Shown here piece by piece: positions 6,102 to 8,987 of a stretch of DNA of 8,987 nt. How positions within the stretch are numbered: position 1 is the stretch's first letter; each line of letters opens with the position of its first letter. The notes below the pieces were generated by a model. It searched no databases. It was not told the DNA's origin and saw only the letters and a program-made list of their open reading frames with translations. The position numbers and the translations under genes are program-made. The stretch comes from Nocardioidaceae bacterium (GTDB lineage: Bacteria > Actinomycetota > Actinomycetes > Propionibacteriales > Nocardioidaceae), in contig JACCYS010000322.1 in the NCBI GenBank assembly GCA_013696365.1, forward strand, positions 1-8,987, given 5' to 3'.

Positions 6102-6126
6102 GACCCGATCCTGCCCTACGGATGGG

Positions 6127-6144
6127 GTCGCGCCGCGCCGCGAC
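6127..6144. repeat. GC-rich inverted repeat in the HAD–gcvP divergent gap
   Basis: GTCGCG (6127-6132) and CGCGAC (6139-6144) are perfect reverse complements with a six-base spacer. They lie about 26 bp upstream of the gcvP -10 and within the HAD leader. An operator is possible, but GC-only palindromes of this size arise easily by chance here. Confidence 0.25.
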
Positions 6145-6166
6145 AAAAGGCTTGTTGCCGATTCAC

Positions 6167-6175
6167 TGCTAAACT
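6167..6175 (+). promoter_or_regulatory. Extended -10 promoter for the gcvP riboswitch transcript
   Basis: TGCTAAACT contains an extended TG motif one base before TAAACT, which fits TANNNT. The -35 position (about 6147-6152) is poor, as is common for extended -10 promoters. Transcription would start near 6182, about 11 bases before the riboswitch P1 helix, which supports the assignment. Confidence 0.55.
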
Positions 6176-6192
6176 GAGATCGGTTGTGAACG

Positions 6193-6314
6193 CCGTGCGG
6201 GAGAGCTTGTCAGCGCCAGCTGACAGCGCCGAAGGGGCATATCCTCCCCGGAACCTCTCAGGCACCAGGACTGCACGGACGAGGCCATCTGGAGCCCCAT
6301 GGGTGACAGAGGGG
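6193..6314 (+). promoter_or_regulatory. Glycine riboswitch (single aptamer with reduced second domain)
   Basis: The RNA senses glycine and turns on gcvP. P1 is formed by CCGTGC (6193-6198) with GCACGG (6273-6278). GGGAGAG follows at 6199-6205, then a hairpin TGTCAGC/GCTGACA (6208-6225). The ligand-binding core GCCGAAGGGGCA is at 6228-6239, and GGGG (6234-6237) can pair with CCCC (6246-6249). The conserved CTCTCAGGCA is at 6255-6264. These are the hallmark segments of the glycine aptamer. After P1 comes GACGAGG and a TCTGGA near 6288-6293, then GACAGAGGGG at 6305-6314. That matches the outer helix of a second aptamer without its core, a so-called ghost aptamer. The downstream gene, a glycine cleavage enzyme, is the expected target. 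Confidence 0.93.
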
Positions 6315-6351
6315 AGGGATGCGTCCCTCGCCCGTCCCGACCTGCCAGGTC
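6314..6351 (+). promoter_or_regulatory. Candidate expression platform of the glycine riboswitch
   Basis: Two hairpins lie between the riboswitch and gcvP: GAGGGA/TCCCTC around a TGCG loop (6314-6329) and GACCT/AGGTC around GCC (6339-6351). There is no T-run, so control of translation or Rho-dependent termination is more likely than an intrinsic terminator. The gcvP ribosome-binding site (GGAG, 6362-6365) follows 11 bases later. Confidence 0.4.
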
Positions 6352-6369
6352 CCCACCACGCGGAGTGCC

Positions 6370-8987
<2,618 letters not shown>

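Noticed and set aside
5053..6177. A 374-codon open frame on the + strand opposite ppgK and the HAD gene
   Set aside because: It lies antisense to two genes with complete catalytic motifs, its product is low-complexity Ser/Ala/Thr/Pro/Arg, and no family is recognisable. Long antisense frames are expected in GC-rich DNA.
6193..6314. A full tandem (two-core) glycine riboswitch
   Set aside because: Only one copy of the GCCGAAGG core and one CTCTCAGG segment exist; the second half has ends but no core.

Overview
The window is a GC-rich stretch, with G/C-dominated third codon positions, from a high-GC Gram-positive bacterium (Actinomycetia). The order DUF881 – small basic protein – DUF881 – gcvH – FHA protein – MerR (FtsR type) – bifunctional-nuclease-family protein – MerR – gcvP is, from memory, the same neighbourhood as Mycobacterium tuberculosis Rv1823–Rv1832. 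The FHA protein carries an N-terminal zinc ribbon, as in many non-mycobacterial actinobacteria, so I would not place it in Mycobacterium. Genus cannot be read from the sequence.

Layout. Positions 1–1896 hold a tightly packed + strand operon: a 5'-truncated DUF881 membrane protein, the three-helix small basic protein Sbp, a second DUF881 protein, and gcvH, the lipoyl carrier of the glycine cleavage system. After a 150-bp gap with a promoter candidate and a dyad, a second + strand group (2047–3820) encodes the zinc-ribbon/FHA protein (GarA/OdhI-like), an FtsR-like MerR regulator that overlaps it by 4 bp, and a BFN/DUF151 protein. A 184-bp gap holds a well-formed promoter and a tandem hexamer, followed by a second MerR-type regulator of the Rv1830 type (4005–4616).

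Two - strand genes follow, convergent with that regulator: a HAD phosphatase (6101→5460), then a polyphosphate glucokinase (5384→4629). They separate the regulator from gcvP. A 21-bp perfect dyad lies over the HAD stop codon, upstream of ppgK. The 268-bp divergent gap before gcvP holds an extended -10 promoter and a glycine riboswitch with one intact aptamer and an apparent remnant second domain. gcvP then runs off the right end, with 872 codons visible.

How the genes work together. GcvP (P protein) and GcvH (H protein) are two of the four glycine cleavage proteins; gcvT is not in the window. gcvP is switched on by glycine through its riboswitch, while gcvH sits in the membrane-protein operon with no visible riboswitch. 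The FHA protein belongs to a family that inhibits 2-oxoglutarate dehydrogenase and adjusts glutamate metabolism under Ser/Thr kinase control. FtsR and the Rv1830-type regulator are linked to growth and division in relatives. PpgK makes glucose-6-phosphate from polyphosphate, and the HAD enzyme may hydrolyse sugar phosphates.

Most of this is conserved actinobacterial core. I found no mobile element, CRISPR array, tRNA or rRNA, and no new multi-gene system. The points most worth a second look are regulatory: the one-threonine version of the FHA phosphorylation motif, the dyad at the HAD/ppgK junction, the tandem repeat before the second MerR gene, and the reduced second half of the riboswitch.
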